Positions 1 to 12,085 of a DNA stretch of 64,000 nucleotides are shown here, piece after piece. Source of the DNA: Hippasteria phrygiana. Lineage: Eukaryota; Echinodermata; Asteroidea; Valvatida; Goniasteridae. The stretch lies in assembly GCA_037893225.1 (NCBI GenBank), contig JAZGUH010000276.1, positions 2,480,001-2,544,000 on the forward strand, read 5' to 3'. The stretch's first letter is position 1. The number at the start of each line of letters is the position of its first letter. A program made the translations under genes and the position numbers. Under the pieces are notes generated by a model. It was not told the origin of the DNA. It made no database searches and worked only from the letters and a program-made list of their open reading frames with translations.

Positions 1-462
1 ATACTTTTTGGGACAACTCAAATCTGACAAAATTAGACAAACCTGAAAGGTTTTTTTTGCAAAAAGGAAAGTTATAAAAAAGGTAAACATGTATGCCTTT
101 GTTTTCAGTATCTACCCACGCAATATACTTCATTTCACAATTTCTAATAATACACGAGCTTAAATTTCAATTATCATCTGCCATTTACCAGTGCTGATTT
201 TAACCCGAGTGTAGGACTACAGACCCGCAGGGACAAAAACTTTAGAAGCCAGTGTCTAATTAGGTTGCAGCAAAAATACCATGAGCCCCTTTTATCGAAT
301 GTCAACCCTCCGTGAACCCAGAGGGCCAGCGTGAAATCTCCTATTTTCTCTCTATGGGGAAATCAAACCAAATTTGGTTTGATGGGGAACACCTGAATCC
401 ACTGATGGAACAAGATCCAGCAATATGATTGCATGCTCACTACCACAGACTCATAAGGACAA

Positions 463-497
463 GGGGGGGGGGGGGGGGGGGGGGGGTGGGGGGGGGG
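463..497. repeat. poly-G tract
   Basis: A nearly pure run of G interrupted by a single T. It explains the glycine-rich open frame that overlaps it, which is not a gene. Similar G/C runs occur at about 9250, 12721, 31325, 32597, 40490, 48308 and 57060. Such tracts are slippage-prone, so their exact length may be unreliable. Confidence 0.95.
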
Positions 498-1644
498 AGA
501 AAATAAGGAAGGGAGGTCCTAGACACACATGGATACAAATATGGATACACAAACCCGTGACTTTCAGGGAACGGGTTATGATAGCCTACAGCTGTGCTAG
601 AGTAGCACAGAGTCGTTCCTGTGCAGGGGAAGCAATGTCATAACCAGCTTCTTTGACTTGGAACTGATGAAGTTAACACTTTGGCCCGTCCACAGGGAAT
701 ATACTGCCCAATGGCATACCATAACAGAGCTGTGAGCGAGCCCAGGATTGTGTGCAATTTAGAGGGGCACAAACTTGATCTTTCAGCAAGGCCCTTTGTT
801 TGTTGTTTGAAGTACAACAGTCAGGACATTATGAATATGATTAATGAGTTACCAATAATGAGTTTTTGACAAGTGGCTGAAAGATTAATAACTTTTATGC
901 TGAAAGATTGTCCCTCCAGTAGGCATGAAAGACTGATATTTTCCTGTGTACAGGATCTCCATGTGTACAAATTACAAAGTCCCTGAATTACATGTATTCC
1001 TCTGAGATTCTTGTGCATTTAACAACAGCGCAATTGTTCCTCATTCAGTTCACGAGTGAGTCCAATGAACGCACACATTCCCATTACGGCAATTGCCATG
1101 TTATAGAGAGGACTATTGTTATTCAAAACAATTGACAATTAAAGGAGTGCAAATTCATTACATGGGCCAGATTTCAAAGGGCTGCTTAAGTGAACAATTT
1201 TCTGCTAATGGATCCTCCTATTTTTATAGAGACCATAAACTTTAAGCACAGGAAAGAGCTTGCTGACTTGACAGCAGAATGTGCTTAAATTGACATATAA
1301 TAGCAAGACAAATCCCCAAGCATGTGCAGGCGTTTTCACACCTTGGCTGTGATAAGCCCTTAGGCAAGCAGTGTATTTTGGCTATACATGTAGTTAGCAC
1401 AATTTTTCTGCTAGGTGTTAAGCAATCCTACTAACCTGGGTTATGATGAGTAAAAAGCAGAACATGAACAATGGCTTTACAACAAGGTCACACTGTGGGA
1501 AAACTGCTTAGCAGCAACAAATTATTCTTGACATAAACAGCAACTTTCTGTGATTCCAAATTCTAATTTAACAGTCAAAGAATGATTTGACTAATCTTGA
1601 AAAGCCTCTCTGGTGACTCCAATCTATTTTCAAACTCAACCCTT
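498..1644. other. unassigned AT-rich stretch
   Basis: No convincing exon or TIR pair seen. A short motif around 1394-1424 (GTTAGCACAA then TTTTCTGCTAG) recurs near 50248-50280, which suggests a dispersed repeat remnant. Confidence 0.5.
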
Positions 1645-1665
1645 AAAAAAAAAAAAAAAAAAAAA
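1645..1665 (+). repeat. poly-A tract
   Basis: A 21-base A run. It could be the tail of an old retroposon, but no A/B-box or LINE-like sequence precedes it, so only the homopolymer is supported. Confidence 0.9.
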
Positions 1666-2040
1666 CTGTAGGCATTGAAGGTCAAAACAAAAAAATTCCC
1701 ACATCCCTTATTTACATAACTCTAACCAACCATGCCAAATCCAATAACATCCAACAGCTGCTATTTTCTATTGGATTTTGTTGATATGAGTAGTGAATGA
1801 AAGATATTTTGTTCACATTTTCTTGTTGTTGGATTCTGTTGGATTAGGTTGCTCCGGGTTAAAACCAGATCAAGGACGAGCAGCGAAGATGAAAATGGGA
1901 AAAACATTTATCTTTTAACATAATGATACACATTTTGTCAATCATCAAAAACCTCCGTCACAGTCACACTTCATAGTATGTATATAGTGGTTCTTTAATA
2001 ATATATTCATCCATGGAAGAATCGGCCATATTGCAACCAA

Positions 2041-4634
2041 TCAATTGGAAATGACATTTTCACCTGCAAACATAAGGAAGCACTTTAATATAACTGCCCA
2101 ACCACTTCCAAAGTCCAGTACATTACAGCTTCACAAATATTTCATTTCTTAACTAGTTCATGCCGGGATTATTTTTGCCGAAAATTTCTATTTTCAAAAA
2201 AGGCAAAATATAGCAGCCGACTTCTGATGTACAGCTAAATGCCACAAATACTGATTTGCAAGAGTCATTTTAACAGTATTTGTACAATATTTCTTGCCGA
2301 AACCTCATATATTTCAATACTCCGGGTGCGCCCACCAGAGCGTAAATTGTAGAACAACAGGCCGTGCACAGCGGCCAAGTTCAAGTTCAACACACGATCC
2401 GCCTCCACAGACTTCTCGGACTTTGTGTGTGTCTGTGTACAAAACAAATGAGGGATTAGCATGTTGAGGCGTCACCCGGAGGTGAGTCGAGGCAAGCTTG
2501 ACGTTTTAACCCGTCAGCCGTGCCCGTGTATAAAAACAGCCAGATCGTGTTAACACGTCCTCCGATGCGAACTGGTTAAAAAGGCGCGTCTTCAGTTCAG
2601 AGAGGAAGCAAGTTGGCGGGACCGAAGCTCTGTATCATATATTGCAATAACTACCTAGTCCAACGACACTGCCATCTGCTTTTCAGTTCAGTAGCAATCT
2701 TTCTTGGAATGCATGCGCACTTTCCAGCGCCTGCCTAACTCATTAAAAATTTATTCAAGAGTATTAAAAACACAACTGATATCTCAATAAAATGTACAGG
2801 CCAAGGAGAAAAGAGCTGGTCACTGTCAAGAAAGGGACTGGTGCTGGTCTGGTCCCAAAGGTTGACACTTGATATTGGAATACTAGCACAGTGTTAATTA
2901 GAATGCACTTTCAAGCAAATTTAATTGCTGAGTCATATTTTTATATGATATTAATTTTCTCAGTGTCAGCTATTTTCAAACTAGTGAAAGCTGTGATTAT
3001 AATTCAGTTAATTTCTTTATTTTTCTTCTCAGCACTCTTCAAGAAACATTTTGAGTTAGCTAACGCAAATGTTTTGGTTTGCGAAAATAAACCAACAGTT
3101 TTGACAGAGAAGGGCCTCTTCGGTAATTCTTACACTGAAAATCCACGGCAACACTGCAATTTTGAAAGTTTATACTCTTTACAATTTATTCGTTTCAAGA
3201 TCTATTGCAATATTTGCATAGCAGAAAGACACTTAATCTTCAGCAATCGCTGTGGCTTACATTCTGATCGCATGAGTCCTCATTTCCAGTTTCAGATCTC
3301 AGCGTAAAAAAAATAAAAATCACACTGTAGTATGGCCGTCATTGGTTTCGGAAAGCTTCGATACTGGTGCGGGAATCGGTTGTCAGGGATTGAAATTAAT
3401 TGCCCAGATCAGGAAGCCGAACTTGATACTATTGGTCAGGACAACATCACTACAGGAAGGAATTACAGCAGAACAAGCAAACATCACTGGCACCATCGAA
3501 AAAAAGGCAGGAAGTAATCAAAGGACCAGTGGAACGTGAAGTGTAAGCCCTTAAGCCCAGGACAGCATTAGCTGTGTCCGCACTGGACTTTTTTGTTTGG
3601 AAGGTTTTACTGAGACGATGGTAAAATGAAAAATGGTCAAAGTGACCACTGTCTGCACTTGGACTTTCGACACAGGAACATTTTACAGAGACCGTGGGAG
3701 AAGTAACCGAGCTGTCAATATAACGACTCATGAGGGCGCTTTGCATGACCTTTCTACACTGACGCGATTGACCCAAATCCCCAGCCCAAATCACGCCTGC
3801 CTTTTCATTTTTCTGGCCGATGTGTACACGCAGGCCTACGTCTTTAGCACCAATCAAACTTCCGACTTTTTTATCAATAATAAAATCTACCATAATTGCG
3901 ACCAAAAGAGGAACAACGCTCTGGAATTTGGAAACTTGCCACGTGCACCGCGGTGAAACAATGTAAAGCGCATGCGTGGTTTCCCTGTGAAGCATGACCT
4001 TGCGCTCGGGCCTGATGTACGCTTTCCTGAGCCGCTTTAACCGACTCGCACTGTCCGCACTGGACTTATCGTCTCGGGAAAAGTTACCTGGTCAGTTTTC
4101 CTGGGAAGCAGTTGGCCGGTAGAAGTTAACCGCTGGACTCAGGAAAAGTAACTGAGAGGAAAACGTCCTAGGCTGTCCGCACTGGACTTAAAATGGGAAA
4201 AGTTCCCATCGTCTCGGTAAGTTTTACCAAAATAAGTCCAGTGTGGACTATTGACTCACCAAAATCTTCAATTCCTGTTTCAGCCTGATACACAGTAAAC
4301 AATGTTATAATTAACACTTCACACTAATTATTACTTGCACTTGTGGTCTGATGGTGACCCATGAAGCTTTAGAAGACAATTAGCCTTCTTGAAATATGGT
4401 GTACACAATAGGGGAGGTGCTATTTTAGTTGGGTAAACTCCTTTGTATTAACCTAAACCAATTAGCACCCTCCTATTCTGGTTCCCACCATATCTCAAGA
4501 AGGCTATTTACAATGCCTAAACTTTCATTGTGAAAAAATAATGCATGTACTTACCGGAGGATGTAAAAAACAGTTTGTTCCGAGCCAAATGAGGCCAAAA
4601 TGAAATTGAAAATGAATTAAACTGCTGCAAACTG
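2041..4634 (-). CDS. tentative 3' exons of a minus-strand gene
   Basis: Three splice-bounded segments read on the minus strand: about 4634/4621 to 4555 (donor GTAAGTACAT), 4284 to 4260 (acceptor ending TATCAG, donor GTGAGTCAA) and 2063 to 2041 (acceptor ATGTTTGCAG, then TGA). In one phase they join as an open frame ending in AETGIEDF then GENVISN and stop. An ATTAAA lies about 45 bases past the stop. The middle exon abuts the right end of the transposon at 3571-4248, which would lie in the last intron. No family recognised. The exons are very short and chance splice sites are common over this length, so this is a weak ab initio model. Confidence 0.15.
2173..2579 (+). repeat. dispersed repeat with TATA box, copy 1
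   Basis: Closely matches 61608-61978 in the same orientation, with about 37 extra bases near 2200-2240. Both copies carry TATAAAAA near the right end (2529-2536) and a GTGAGTCG motif. The minus strand holds an open frame conserved between copies (VLNLNLAAVHGLLFYNLRSG). It could be a solo LTR, a promoter-bearing non-autonomous element or a gene-derived duplication. No TIRs or target duplication were found. Confidence 0.75.
2580..3570. other. unassigned stretch
   Basis: Contains a 138-codon plus-strand open frame (2891-3307) in AT-rich DNA that is hydrophobic and low-complexity, with no recognisable domain or splice context. I treat it as chance. Nothing else seen. Confidence 0.5.
3571..4248 (+). 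mobile_element. non-autonomous TIR DNA transposon, GCCGTGTCCGC family, long subtype copy 1
   Basis: Starts GCTGTGTCCGCACTGGACTT and ends with the inverse AAGTCCAGTGTGGAC. The same long subtype lies at 58625-59273 with matching order and sequence throughout. TGTCCGCACTGGACTT recurs internally near 4048 and 4172, so the ends are iterated inside. A shorter subtype with the same ends is at 23464-23843 and 60681-61436. The 181-codon minus-strand open frame inside is broken in the sister copy and is not a gene. Target duplication is unclear for this copy. Confidence 0.85.
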
Positions 4635-5679
4635 CTAACTCAATGGATTTACAAATCAACAAAATTAGCTGGCCTAACGTTTCAAACTTAAGCAAGTTGA
4701 TTCTCAAAGGCAATTGCACTTGTATTATGTGGCATGCACGTGCATTTGTATGAACCATGACCCAATGACATGACCCACGTATGTATGATGCTCTGGTCAG
4801 GTCATATCATCTGAAAGTTCAAGCACGCCATACACACTACACAGTAATAATTCATAATATTTTGACATCAGGAAAGTATGCTATAAATGGGATATCATGA
4901 TGTGAAAATCTCACAGGAAGATTTTTGCATTCATAGTTTTTGCACTCTCTAAATTTCAAATAAGTTCCAACACATGAAACAGCAGTGGGAACTAGTGTAC
5001 ATAGTACATTCAGCTACTCAAATCTCATTTACTCTGAATCCCAGATCTAAACATAATCCCTCCATAATATCAAGTGTATCAGTGTGCCCAACATTGTTTG
5101 AAGGTCAAGTTGGGGTCAGCTGCCAGAGCTGATTTAAGTTATTGGAGGGAAGCACAGCCACATGCATGTGATGCTGTGGCCAATTTGACCTATCTGCTAA
5201 CCATGAAATTCCATGATTCCATTTCAGTGTGTTAAGTCACAGTGCTAGCTTAGCTGAGAAATTATATGCTAACCCTAAAAAAGCCCAGAATCCTACTTAT
5301 GGTATGTACGGTACATGTACGCATGTGCACAAGAGACAATTCATTCTGTGAAATATGTGCTGTCGGTAAGTGCAGACATTTTGCTGCAGTCATAATTTTT
5401 GCTTAGTATAAGTAGAGCTGTGAAACCGAGTCCCAATGTCATAGCTCCTGATCTTATGACATGTTTTCATATAATTTCTCAGTTGACATACATGCTTATG
5501 TACAATTCCATGAAACCGGACTTAGAGAATTCTTTGGTATTCTCACACAGTGTCTATTTTCTATTCTTAATCTTATGGTTTCTTTTCAGTATTTCCTCCT
5601 GGAGGGCAGGGCGAGTAGTTACAGATGTGTAATACTGAAAACTCAAAACTACAGTAGAATTGTCATATGTTTGAGACAT
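4635..5679. other. unassigned stretch
   Basis: Ordinary AT-rich DNA. Two polypyrimidine-AG acceptor-like sites (about 5479 and 5590) precede hydrophobic open frames at 5399-5691, but no donor or conserved motif supports an exon. Confidence 0.5.
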
Positions 5680-5950
5680 TTGGCGAAGTAAAAACAAAAA
5701 AACATGTTTAGTGTACCCGCCCACTTCCATTTTGGGGGCGCCTGGATTCTTAAAAAATAATTACCAGTGAAAAAATGAAGTAAAAAAAAAAACAAACACA
5801 AAATGTCAACAAATAAAATACAAGCTTCCTAAAACTATTAAAACCACTGTAAACATGTTTAATTCTCTTGTCCAACATGTCTTTCATTTTGTGTCTTGGA
5901 ACAGTTGAAAAACCTACGGTTGACGGACAAGAATGGCGGCCATCTTGAAA
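5680..5950 (+). mobile_element. truncated copy of the AGGCC-ended TIR family
   Basis: Left part resembles the inner left end of 47244-47601 (AAGTAAAAA, AACATGTT, CCCGCCC), and the body shares CTCTTGTCCAACATGTCT, followed by a matching TTGAAAAACCT stretch. The right TIR is missing, so this looks like a 3'-truncated relative. Confidence 0.65.
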
Positions 5951-6193
5951 ATAATATTATATTTTTTTAAGACCATAGGGTCAGTAAGATGGTTTAATAA
6001 TTTGAGATAGAGATAGAATCTTTGCATCGTTAGGTTGGAGCACAGACCCATATAGACTCTAGGTTTAAGTTATTGACCTCATGCTCAGGACCTGTTTTGG
6101 TTCAGATACACAAATCATATGGCCTACTTTTTTTTTCCAATTCCAAATTGAATTCTACGAAGATTAATATCAAATATTCTTTTCACTGCAAAG

Positions 6194-6382
6194 CCGGCAG
6201 CAGGTGTCAAAGTCCCCTGGACTAAAGTGCAATTCCACACGCTGTCCATCCCTCGGACCAAACCCAAAATGGAAACTGACTGGACAGAAATGAAGAAACT
6301 GATTAACTATGACATTAACAAACATACAGATGTGAAGATGGACTCTCAACTTGCTCTCTCCACGTGGCCAGCCAAATGTTAG
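6194..6382 (+). CDS. candidate terminal exon, function unknown
   Basis: An open frame of 62 codons ending in TAG at 6380-6382, preceded by a polypyrimidine stretch and AG (TTCTTTTCACTGCAAAG). The translation is lysine/threonine/aspartate-rich and protein-like, for example KMETDWTEMKKLINYD, and its GC is higher than the flanks. The complementary minus-strand 88-codon frame (6170-6436) is in codon register and reads as its hydrophobic shadow. No domain recognised. If real it is the last exon of a plus-strand gene whose earlier exons are not identified. Confidence 0.3.
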   Translation, partial: PAAGVKVPWTKVQFHTLSIPRTKPKMETDWTEMKKLINYDINKHTDVKMDSQLALSTWPAKC

Positions 6383-6424
6383 CACCGGAAGCATTAACGG
6401 AGCTTCAGACGATAACAGACACAC

Positions 6425-6965
6425 AAGTAAGAACACAGTAAGAACCTTGTGACAACTTTGATTTTTCCTGTGGCCCTGGTCTCACAAAATTACACGCAAT
6501 CGATTGGCTGTTATTAGTTTTACTAGACTGCTGTTGGCAATAATCAATACCTGCTTGGCATACATCATGTATATTGCCCAGACACGTCATGCCAGATTAC
6601 ATCCGCTGGTTCAGTTGACTTAACTGGCCAATTCTATTCAAAGCAACAGCCTAAACTGCAGATGATTTGTAAAACACGGCAAGAACTATGCAACAACTTT
6701 GACTTTTCCTGTAGCTCTAACCTAACAAATTTTCGTGCAATTGATTGACTGTTATTAGTTTTACAAGACTGCTGCTTGCATCATGTATAAATTGTATATT
6801 GCCTAGACACGTCATGCCGGATTACATCCACTGGTTCGGTCAACTAAACTGGCCAATTCTGATCAACCATCAGCCTATAAGAACATAGCAAGAACCACTT
6901 TTTAGGATTCTTCCTAAAGCTCTGGCAGATTACATGCGCTGGTTCAGTTGCTAAACTGGCAGCCC
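6425..6965. repeat. diverged tandem repeat, about 2.4 units
   Basis: Units begin near 6427, 6669 and 6877. Each starts with an AACA..G.AAGAAC motif and carries CACGTCATGCC and ACTGGCCAATTCT segments. The first two units are about 240 and 208 bases and the last is truncated. Divergence shows the duplication is old. Confidence 0.8.
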
Positions 6966-6991
6966 ATCACCCTGTACTCATAACTGCAGTA

Positions 6992-7535
6992 AGGCCACAT
7001 AAAAAAAGTTGGTGATCGTCCCCGCCCGCCCCTATGAATAAATTTGCCCCCATTTTGTTTTCAATTTTAATTTTGAAAAAAAATCATAAAAACAGCCTTT
7101 TCAACGATCTTTTACAATCCAATTTCACGCTGTTCTGCACTGCAAGCGCAGTTCATGTTGCGCAAGTGTCGCGTACCATGCCATGGTAGATTGGTCCACT
7201 TTCCAACGTACCGTATGTACGTGCATTGTGCCATCCGCTTGAACCCTAAGGCCGTGTACAAAACGGGATTCCAGAGCTATGGCTACGTCTATTGTCAGCG
7301 TTTCTCCACCGCGTATTTCCAATGGAGCGAAGACCTAGACCTAGCTCTAGACAACGGATTCAGATGCAGCCTAAAACATGACTCGATGACCTCTGAATCT
7401 TCGATCGTATATGATTCCCAGGTCAGGTCATATTTTGCCATGTCAACAAAACTCAATTGAATAAAAAACAAAACGCCCACCACCCCAAGATTTTTGGAAA
7501 AAAGGATGCTCACCAAATTACTTTTTATGTGGCCT
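6992..7535 (+). mobile_element. TIR DNA transposon, AGGCC-ended family
   Basis: Left end AGGCCACATAAAAA and right end TTTTTATGTGGCCT are inverse, with TTGGTGATCGTCC matched by GGATGCTCACCAA just inside. The flanks resemble those of 47244-47601 (left GCAGTA, right AAT). It contains overlapping open frames on both strands (7155-7460 and 7125-7322) that show no transposase motif. Confidence 0.8.
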
Positions 7536-8493
7536 AATTTAATGGCCCACAAGCATGGCATATGAATAAGTAATATTTCTAAAGTGGCCACACAGTTATG
7601 CATCCATTATGGTCTAAGGCTACACATGTATAAATTATACATTCTGATGTATACATAAACTTAAAGAACGTTGCAGTTCTACAATACATTGATATACTCA
7701 CACAGTCCACAGCAAATATCCCTAGTCTGTCCAATTCCAACTGCGACGTGTAATCCTATCAAAAGTTCCACGGCAAGATAAAAAAAGCTATGAATTTTGG
7801 TTTGAAAATTGAACCGATTCACTGCAGTCAGAGAATCTGAGGCAGCTTTATACGTACGTACAGGGGTTGATCCCAAGCTAGCTAGCTGCCTGACATGCAC
7901 TGCAATATGAACAGCACTGACTGTGTATTCCGCAAATGAATGACTTACAACCTGCCTCCCTCTAGGCAAGTCATTACAATTAGGACACTCCCACTCCGTG
8001 CAAGGGGTGTTCACGCCAAACCTAAGCAGGAGGGACTTGTGCATTGATATAATTATTTCAAGACCACAGGGCTTACAGCTGAATGTACATTGTGTGTGTG
8101 CATTCCCACTGCATACATGCATGTAGATTACCCTGGTACAAGATCCTGAACTTGGTTGTCCCAAAATGGTAGACTCCAGAGTGAGTGTCTTGAGCTCAGG
8201 ACAAGACTTGGAATGAGTCATATATTTCACCACAAAGTCTCCTGTTTGGCATAATTGCAGGGGGATTCAGTTACATTATGCTCATTTTTTTTTCATCCTT
8301 TTAAATTATCTCGGTTGTCACTACATGTACATGTACACATATCCTGTGGCACAAAAATGTAATTGTAACGTTGAGAATTTCCAATATTACAGCGTCCAGA
8401 AATGCTGCAACATCCGACTGTACCAGCACTTTTTCGTATTATCCACACACACGCAGTTTTTTGACAAAAGGTTTCGCTTTTGATTTTGTGATA
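7536..8493 (-). other. unassigned stretch with a minus-strand open frame and possible exon
   Basis: A 184-codon minus-strand frame (7679-8233) contains several cysteines (ECPNCND) but matches nothing I know. Within it, 7702-7755 is bounded by an AG acceptor (CTTTTGATAG) and a GTGAGTATAT donor and reads phase 0-0 as DYTSQLELDRLGIFAVDC in a different frame. Either may be real or chance. Confidence 0.2.
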
Positions 8494-8497
8494 TTAA

Positions 8498-8930
8498 AGG
8501 GTAGTGTACACCATTTGCTTTTGCTGTAATTGCCAGAAATACATGGATTTGGGGTTTAGTATTTTATAGGGTGCTAGCAAATACTGCAACACTGACCTGT
8601 TTAAAGTTTTGTGTGCATATATGCTGTGAAAAACTGTAGAAAAAAAATCTGTTCTAGTTGTCTGGTTCCCTGACCATACTTTAGACAAAATGGAGCAACT
8701 TATAGACGTCAGGAAATTATCAGGTAAGGGAACTGGACTATTTCTAACGATTGTCGGCCGACAATCGTTGGAAAACGATATAAATTTCCACTTTTCTTGA
8801 AAAGGACAGCACACCAGGTGCCATGATTTCACAGGATGATTGAGACTGCTATTAACTTACAGTCTAGTAAGGTATTTCGTAATAATTCAGTAAAAAAAAA
8901 TTGGAGGATTACCAATCGTGTACACTACTT
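8498..8930 (+). mobile_element. TTAA-flanked TIR element family A, copy 1
   Basis: Flanked by TTAA at 8494-8497 and 8931-8934. Ends AGGGTAGTGTACACCATTTG and the inverse AATCGTGTACACTACTT. A perfect palindrome, CGATTGTCGGCCGACAATCG, lies in the middle (about 8750-8770). Other copies: 9193-9611, 18326-19933, 32015-32442, 36582-38110. TTAA duplication is known for piggyBac and Kolobok superfamilies; no transposase is present, so this is a non-autonomous element. The 112-codon minus frame inside is repeat-derived. Confidence 0.9.
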
Positions 8931-9192
8931 TTAACTTTAGTTTCTCCTTTTTCACCTGTGCTACGGTGGTTTCAAGATGTCCCAAATTCGTAGTTTTTGG
9001 GGGAAGTCTTTCACAAGTTAATCTGTTGAATGTTTGACCAATCGGTCATACTATGGACAACATGCCTCTGAGCCATCCAGTGATCAAATAGCAAGTTTTG
9101 GTCATAATTTCTGCACATGATCTGACGACTCATGAACCAGGGTAAATTGTGGTTTTTAAATTGGATTTTTTGTCATTGCTGCTTTTTGTTAA

Positions 9193-9611
9193 AAGGTAGT
9201 TAGTACGTCATTTGCTTTTGCTGTAATTTTCAGAAATGAATAGATTGGGGGGGGGGGGGGTTAGTATTTTATAGCAAATACTGTAATAGTACTAACCTGT
9301 TTAAAATAATTTGTGTATACAAAATTGAGCAATTTATAGGCGTCAGGAAATTACAGGTCGGGGAACTAGACAAGCTGGCTTGCACCCATTCTCAAATATG
9401 TAACAATTGCCAAACAAAATGTGGACCAACTAAAGTTGGTAAATTGGGGGCAGAATTGGGGGAGAGGAAGTCAGTTGGCCATTGCTGGAAATTGATACAA
9501 AAATTCCACTTTTCTTGAAAATGATTATTTTTTTACTCACAATCAAGTAAAGTATTTCATAATAATTCAGTAGTTTTGTTTTTTGATGTTTGCAAATGTT
9601 CTACATTACCT
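9193..9611 (+). mobile_element. TTAA-flanked TIR element family A, copy 2
   Basis: Left TTAA at 9189-9192 with AAGGTAGTTAGTACGTCATTTG. The right end is TTTGCAAATGTTCTACATTACCT followed by TCAA, a decayed TTAA. Diverged from copy 1, with a G tract near 9250. Confidence 0.8.
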
Positions 9612-10360
9612 TCAATTTATGCACACTACATTGGATACTTAATCTTTGCAGTATAAAAAAATAAAACTCATGACACCTGACCCTATGAGCAAGAATGACA
9701 AACACAAAATCTTGTGCGTAAGCCATTTTTAACATACATAAGTATCTGTTCCACATACATCTATATAAAGTATTTCCCGATAAAGAAAAGCAGCCTACTA
9801 TTGTAAACCAAAAAAAATGATGTTCGATGTGTACACACAACTCATGTGAATCACAGGTATGCGACTGAACAAACAAAAAACACATACCTTACTACACATA
9901 CCAGACTCCACCTGATGAGTGTCTAACTATATTAACAGGGTCACTGTGCATAAGAATCAATGACAATGTGGAGAAAAGCAAACAGGGCTTGAGATCTTGA
10001 TTCTACATAATTGCATTTCAGCAAACAGTTAAAATAATGGGGCAAATCCAAAGGGCAAATTTAGACTCAATGGTCTAAGATTTTTTTTTTATAAAGCTAG
10101 GTAGACACTAAACAAATGTACAGGGACTGTGGTTGGATCACTGGGGGGTACTTCCTAAATTCTTAAGGCATGAGTCATGATTGTGTGCAAGGACTTATAT
10201 TGATTGTAATGCAAAAGGAAATGTACCATATCTACTGTATTAAAATTTAAAGTGTTATTGACTGAGCTACCAGTGTATGTGATTGGGTTTACAGTTTTAC
10301 ACATCATTGCTCCTGTACTCGGTTCACTTAATTTAATTAATAATGTTGGCTAATCATTAA
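9612..10360. other. unassigned stretch
   Basis: No gene seen. A 94-codon minus frame (9601-9885) starts at the edge of the transposon and has no recognisable feature. Confidence 0.5.
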
Positions 10361-10740
10361 AGGGACGCATTGCCTTGGAGCATGGTGCCCTCCGAACTGG
10401 GCATCAAAAAGCATTCTAAAATTGCTGTCATTGGAAAGATCATTCAAAAATGGAATATAATAATGTACACGACCATCCCTTGAAAATTTGCCATTTTGTC
10501 TGAAAATCACTGACCAAAAATATTTTGAGGACGCCAGTTTGGTTCCAGAAAATTCGGACTGTGTTATGTGCAGCACCATTCTGTATGTCCAGATGTGAAT
10601 GCTTCAGTTTTTGTTTTGTACATTTCTCCGTAAATATTACCAAAGATCATATTGGAAAGATTGGACACCTTTTGTACAGCACCCGATTTTTGACTATGGG
10701 GAAGGGCACCCCTAGCGTTTGATAGGTAAACGCGTGCTTG
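10361..10740 (+). repeat. TTAA-ended repeat family B fragment, with inverted partner at 12160-12400
   Basis: Begins after TTAA (10357-10360) with AGGGACGCATTGCC, like the end of the element at 11485. Its right part (ACCAAAGATC, then CTATGGGGAAGGGC near 10690) recurs inverted at about 12205-12300. The two fragments therefore flank the intact family member in opposite orientation. Confidence 0.65.
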
Positions 10741-11484
10741 CGGCTACGGTGAATCCATACAAGTACAGCATCAGGTGTAAAATGCGAGCGGGATTTTCAT
10801 TGATGAAGAAAAAACTTCACAAAGATGACAAAATGAAGAAATGAAGAGACAAATAGAGGAGTAAGTGGATGGATAAATAATATCAAGGAGGTACATGTAC
10901 CCCACTATAATACATGTAGTTACGGGTTTCATTTATAAATCAGGGAATACATTTGTACAATGTCATTTAGTTATTGAGGCGATGAGACAGGCCAACATAC
11001 AGTCAATTAAGGACTGAAGTTTTTTCACATGTGAAAACCAGAATAAGATTTTGAGATACTGGATTTAAGTTCGCAGGTATCAGATTTTATTAATTCCTTA
11101 CGGGTGAAATAAAAAAAAAAAAAATTTAACGTACAAAAAGAAAGAAAAAACATCTTTGTTGTAACGGGAAGTATCCATAGTTGAGTTGTTTTCTAATTCT
11201 AAAGTAAGTCATGTTGTACTTGAACGATTTAATGAAGCTAAATGAAGCATCTAAAAAACTTTGCTCCACTCGAGAAGTGTTAATTTCTGTCAGTGTTTTA
11301 CTAGTAATACTCATAACTGCTACTTCAGACAGTCAGTAACAAAGTAAGACACACCCAGTAATATGATTTTGAAAACAAAATCTGTTTATTATATCATTGA
11401 AGATAAATAAAATTGCAATAAATAAATGAATAAATAACGAAAGAAAGAAAAAAGGAGGGAGAAACATTAAGTATGTAATGTTAA

Positions 11485-12085
11485 AGGGACACATTGCTTT
11501 GGATTTTGCGATTTGGGCTATAAAACTGAAATGGATATGGTTGGGAAGCTTTTTTAAAAGTAGAATATAAAGATTCACATAACTATCCCTTCAAATTGCG
11601 TGGTTTTTGTTTAATTTCGTGACAAATAACGGTCCGCCATTTTGTAGAACCAAATTTTTGACTCCACAAAATGGCGGACCGTGTTCACCAGTCGTATTTC
11701 CAGTCGCATCTGGTTGAAGTACGTTCTGTTGATCCATTTTGATGTACTGTGGCACGGCGCACAGCACTGGCGATGTGTGTCGCAAGGTAGAGAATTGTAC
11801 CTGGCGATCATCCGATAGGTTCACAAGGCCATTGGCTGCGGCGCCAGCCTAAAGACTCTTACAGCGTATTTTGCGCATTATTTAGACGGTGGTATTTAGT
11901 ACTGGAAATAAGTCTGTGTTTCGCGGGTCAGATGTCAGGGGTAAGCGGGCAATTTTTTGTTTTGTAATCACTACTCACTAATTACAACACATTATACGTG
12001 TTTTTTTGCATGAACAACTCTTATAAAAGATAAGGAACATTTCCAAACAGCAAAATTTCATGACATTTGAAGGCAATGTATCCCT
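11485..12085 (+). mobile_element. TTAA-flanked TIR element family B
   Basis: TTAA at 11481-11484 and 12086-12089. Ends AGGGACACATTGC and inverse GGCAATGTATCCCT. Holds a perfect 15-bp stem, GGTCCGCCATTTTGT against its complement, at 11631-11680. No transposase frame, so non-autonomous. Confidence 0.88.

Noticed and set aside
3450..3995. 181-codon minus-strand open frame
   Set aside because: Lies within the TIR element; the sister copy at 58625-59273 has it truncated and altered, so it is not under coding constraint.
6170..6436. Minus-strand 88-codon frame with signal-peptide-like start
   Set aside because: In exact codon register with the more protein-like plus-strand frame at 6194-6382; its F/V/H/C-rich composition is that of an antisense shadow.
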